From positions 1 to 35,929 of the forward strand of contig JAPOYS010000074.1 of NCBI GenBank assembly GCA_026706455.1: DNA of 35,929 bases, given 5' to 3'. The DNA is from Chloroflexota bacterium. Lineage in GTDB: Bacteria; Chloroflexota; Anaerolineae; Aggregatilineales; Phototrophicaceae. A program made the position numbers and the translations under genes. Below the pieces are notes generated by a model. It was not told where the DNA came from, made no database searches, and saw only the letters and a list, made by a program, of their open reading frames with translations. Shown piece after piece: positions 35,215 to 35,929 of this stretch; position 1 is the stretch's first letter, and each line of letters begins with the position of its first letter.

Positions 35215-35929
35215 ATGCCCGAATTCAAGATATTTGACGGACACAACGATACGCTTCTGCGCTTCTACCAGGACGACGACGTTACTTATCAAGACTTCTT
35301 TCGCGAGATGGATGGCGGCCATATCGACTTGGTTCGCGCGCGCAAGGGCGGTTTCGCTGGCGGCTTCTTCGCCGTATGGACGCCAAACAAGCAGCGTATC
35401 GCGCCCGACAGCATGCCCGATACATCCAAGCCCTTCGCGCCCGCTGCGGTTGACTTCGAGTTCGCGCAGAGCGCGGCGTTGCGGATGTCGGCCGACTTAT
35501 TCAGATTGGAGGCGGAGTCTGAGGGGCGGGTCAAAATCGTGCGCAGCGCCGCTGAATTACAGCATTGCATCGAGAATGACATCTTCGCCGCCATCCTGCA
35601 TTTTGAAGGCGCCGAGCCAATCGATGCGGATCTCAACGCGCTGGAAGTCTTTTATCAAGCCGGAATGCGTTCGCTCGGCATCGTTTGGAGCCGGCCCACC
35701 ATCTTCGCGCATGGCGTGCCGATCGCCTTTCCCTCTTCACCTGATATCGGTCCCGGCTTGACCGACGCTGGCAAACGGCTGGTGCGGCGCTGCAACGAAC
35801 TCGGCATCCTGATTGACCTGTCGCATATAAACGAGGCCGGCTTCTGGGATGTCGCCTCCATTAGCGACGCGCCCCTGGTCGCCACCCATTCCAACGTCCA
35901 TGCGCTCTGCCCGATCTCGCGCAACTTGA
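35215..35929 (+). CDS. Membrane-dipeptidase-like M19 metallopeptidase, 3' end outside the window
   Basis: The first 238 residues of a renal-dipeptidase-family (M19) enzyme, a binuclear zinc hydrolase of dipeptides. Metal ligands are visible in the right order: H and D in FDGHNDT (near residue 9), Glu in AILHFEGAEP, His in LIDLSHINE and His in ATHSNVHAL. There is no signal peptide, so the enzyme is probably cytoplasmic. Start ATG 35215 follows GGGAGGG at 6 bases. The reading frame is open to the last base, and only the C-terminal third is missing. Confidence 0.94.
   Translation, partial: MPEFKIFDGHNDTLLRFYQDDDVTYQDFFREMDGGHIDLVRARKGGFAGGFFAVWTPNKQRIAPDSMPDTSKPFAPAAVDFEFAQSAALRMSADLFRLEAESEGRVKIVRSAAELQHCIENDIFAAILHFEGAEPIDADLNALEVFYQAGMRSLGIVWSRPTIFAHGVPIAFPSSPDIGPGLTDAGKRLVRRCNELGILIDLSHINEAGFWDVASISDAPLVATHSNVHALCPISRNL

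Overview
The window looks like a chromosomal contig from a GC-rich bacterium, most likely a Chloroflexota member of the Anaerolineae type. This is inferred from gene content: a GroEL with a GGM tail, two ClpC paralogues, a DUF6056-like membrane protein, DUF433/DUF5615 pairs, S1-repeat and RDD proteins. It also rests on short GTAGGG(G/A)CG palindromic intergenic repeats. No marker gene fixes the taxonomy. I see no phage, transposase, integrase or CRISPR array.

Layout. 1-1521: 3' part of groEL, then a hairpin terminator. 1585-1874: intergenic DNA with two palindromic repeats. 1875-4183 (minus): a truncated and a full DUF6056-like membrane protein. 4221-12505 (minus): a Clp region with clpC1, an ATPase-less protein of three Clp-N repeats, a four-S1-domain protein with an acidic N-terminus, and a second ClpC. 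12700-14311 (minus): a toxin-antitoxin-like pair, PemK/MazF plus an XRE-ImmA/IrrE protein whose zinc motif has lost its first His. 14369-17103 (minus): a GT4 glycosyltransferase and a polysaccharide flippase. 17266-18621 (plus): a divergent FolC/Mur-ligase-like protein. 18742-21885 (plus): an operon of cupin, core-MetE-like methyltransferase and a HisD/HpsN-like dehydrogenase.

21801-23743 is the most unusual stretch. Two divergent DUF433-DUF5615 cassettes lie in tandem. Each is bounded on its 3' side by an identical 72-bp copy of the end of the hisD-like gene, and on its 5' side by a nearly identical 94-bp block at the start of DUF433. This looks like a cassette-exchange or insertion site anchored on the 3' end of a metabolic gene. 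The second DUF5615 gene carries a one-base frameshift.

The rest is mainly housekeeping and catabolism. In order: an RDD membrane protein, a small NTF2-like protein coupled to nadE, a PPOX flavin/F420 protein overlapping a secreted/membrane CARDB-like protein, a uracil-DNA glycosylase-family protein, and an EthD-like protein. These are followed by a UxaA-family dehydratase with a duplicated catalytic lobe. Next comes a minus-strand operon of an NAD-binding epimerase, a HAD hydrolase and a shikimate-kinase-like protein without a P-loop. The window ends with tRNA-Ala(GGC), a 54-aa protein read from the same strand up to a strong terminator, and the start of an M19 dipeptidase.

Working together: ClpC1 and ClpC2 both carry an LGF loop for docking ClpP, so the Clp region probably supplies two unfoldases for one protease, with the N-repeat protein as a possible adaptor or decoy. 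The cupin-MetE-HisD set has tight spacing with a good ribosome-binding site at each gene, and looks like one catabolic pathway rather than histidine or methionine synthesis.
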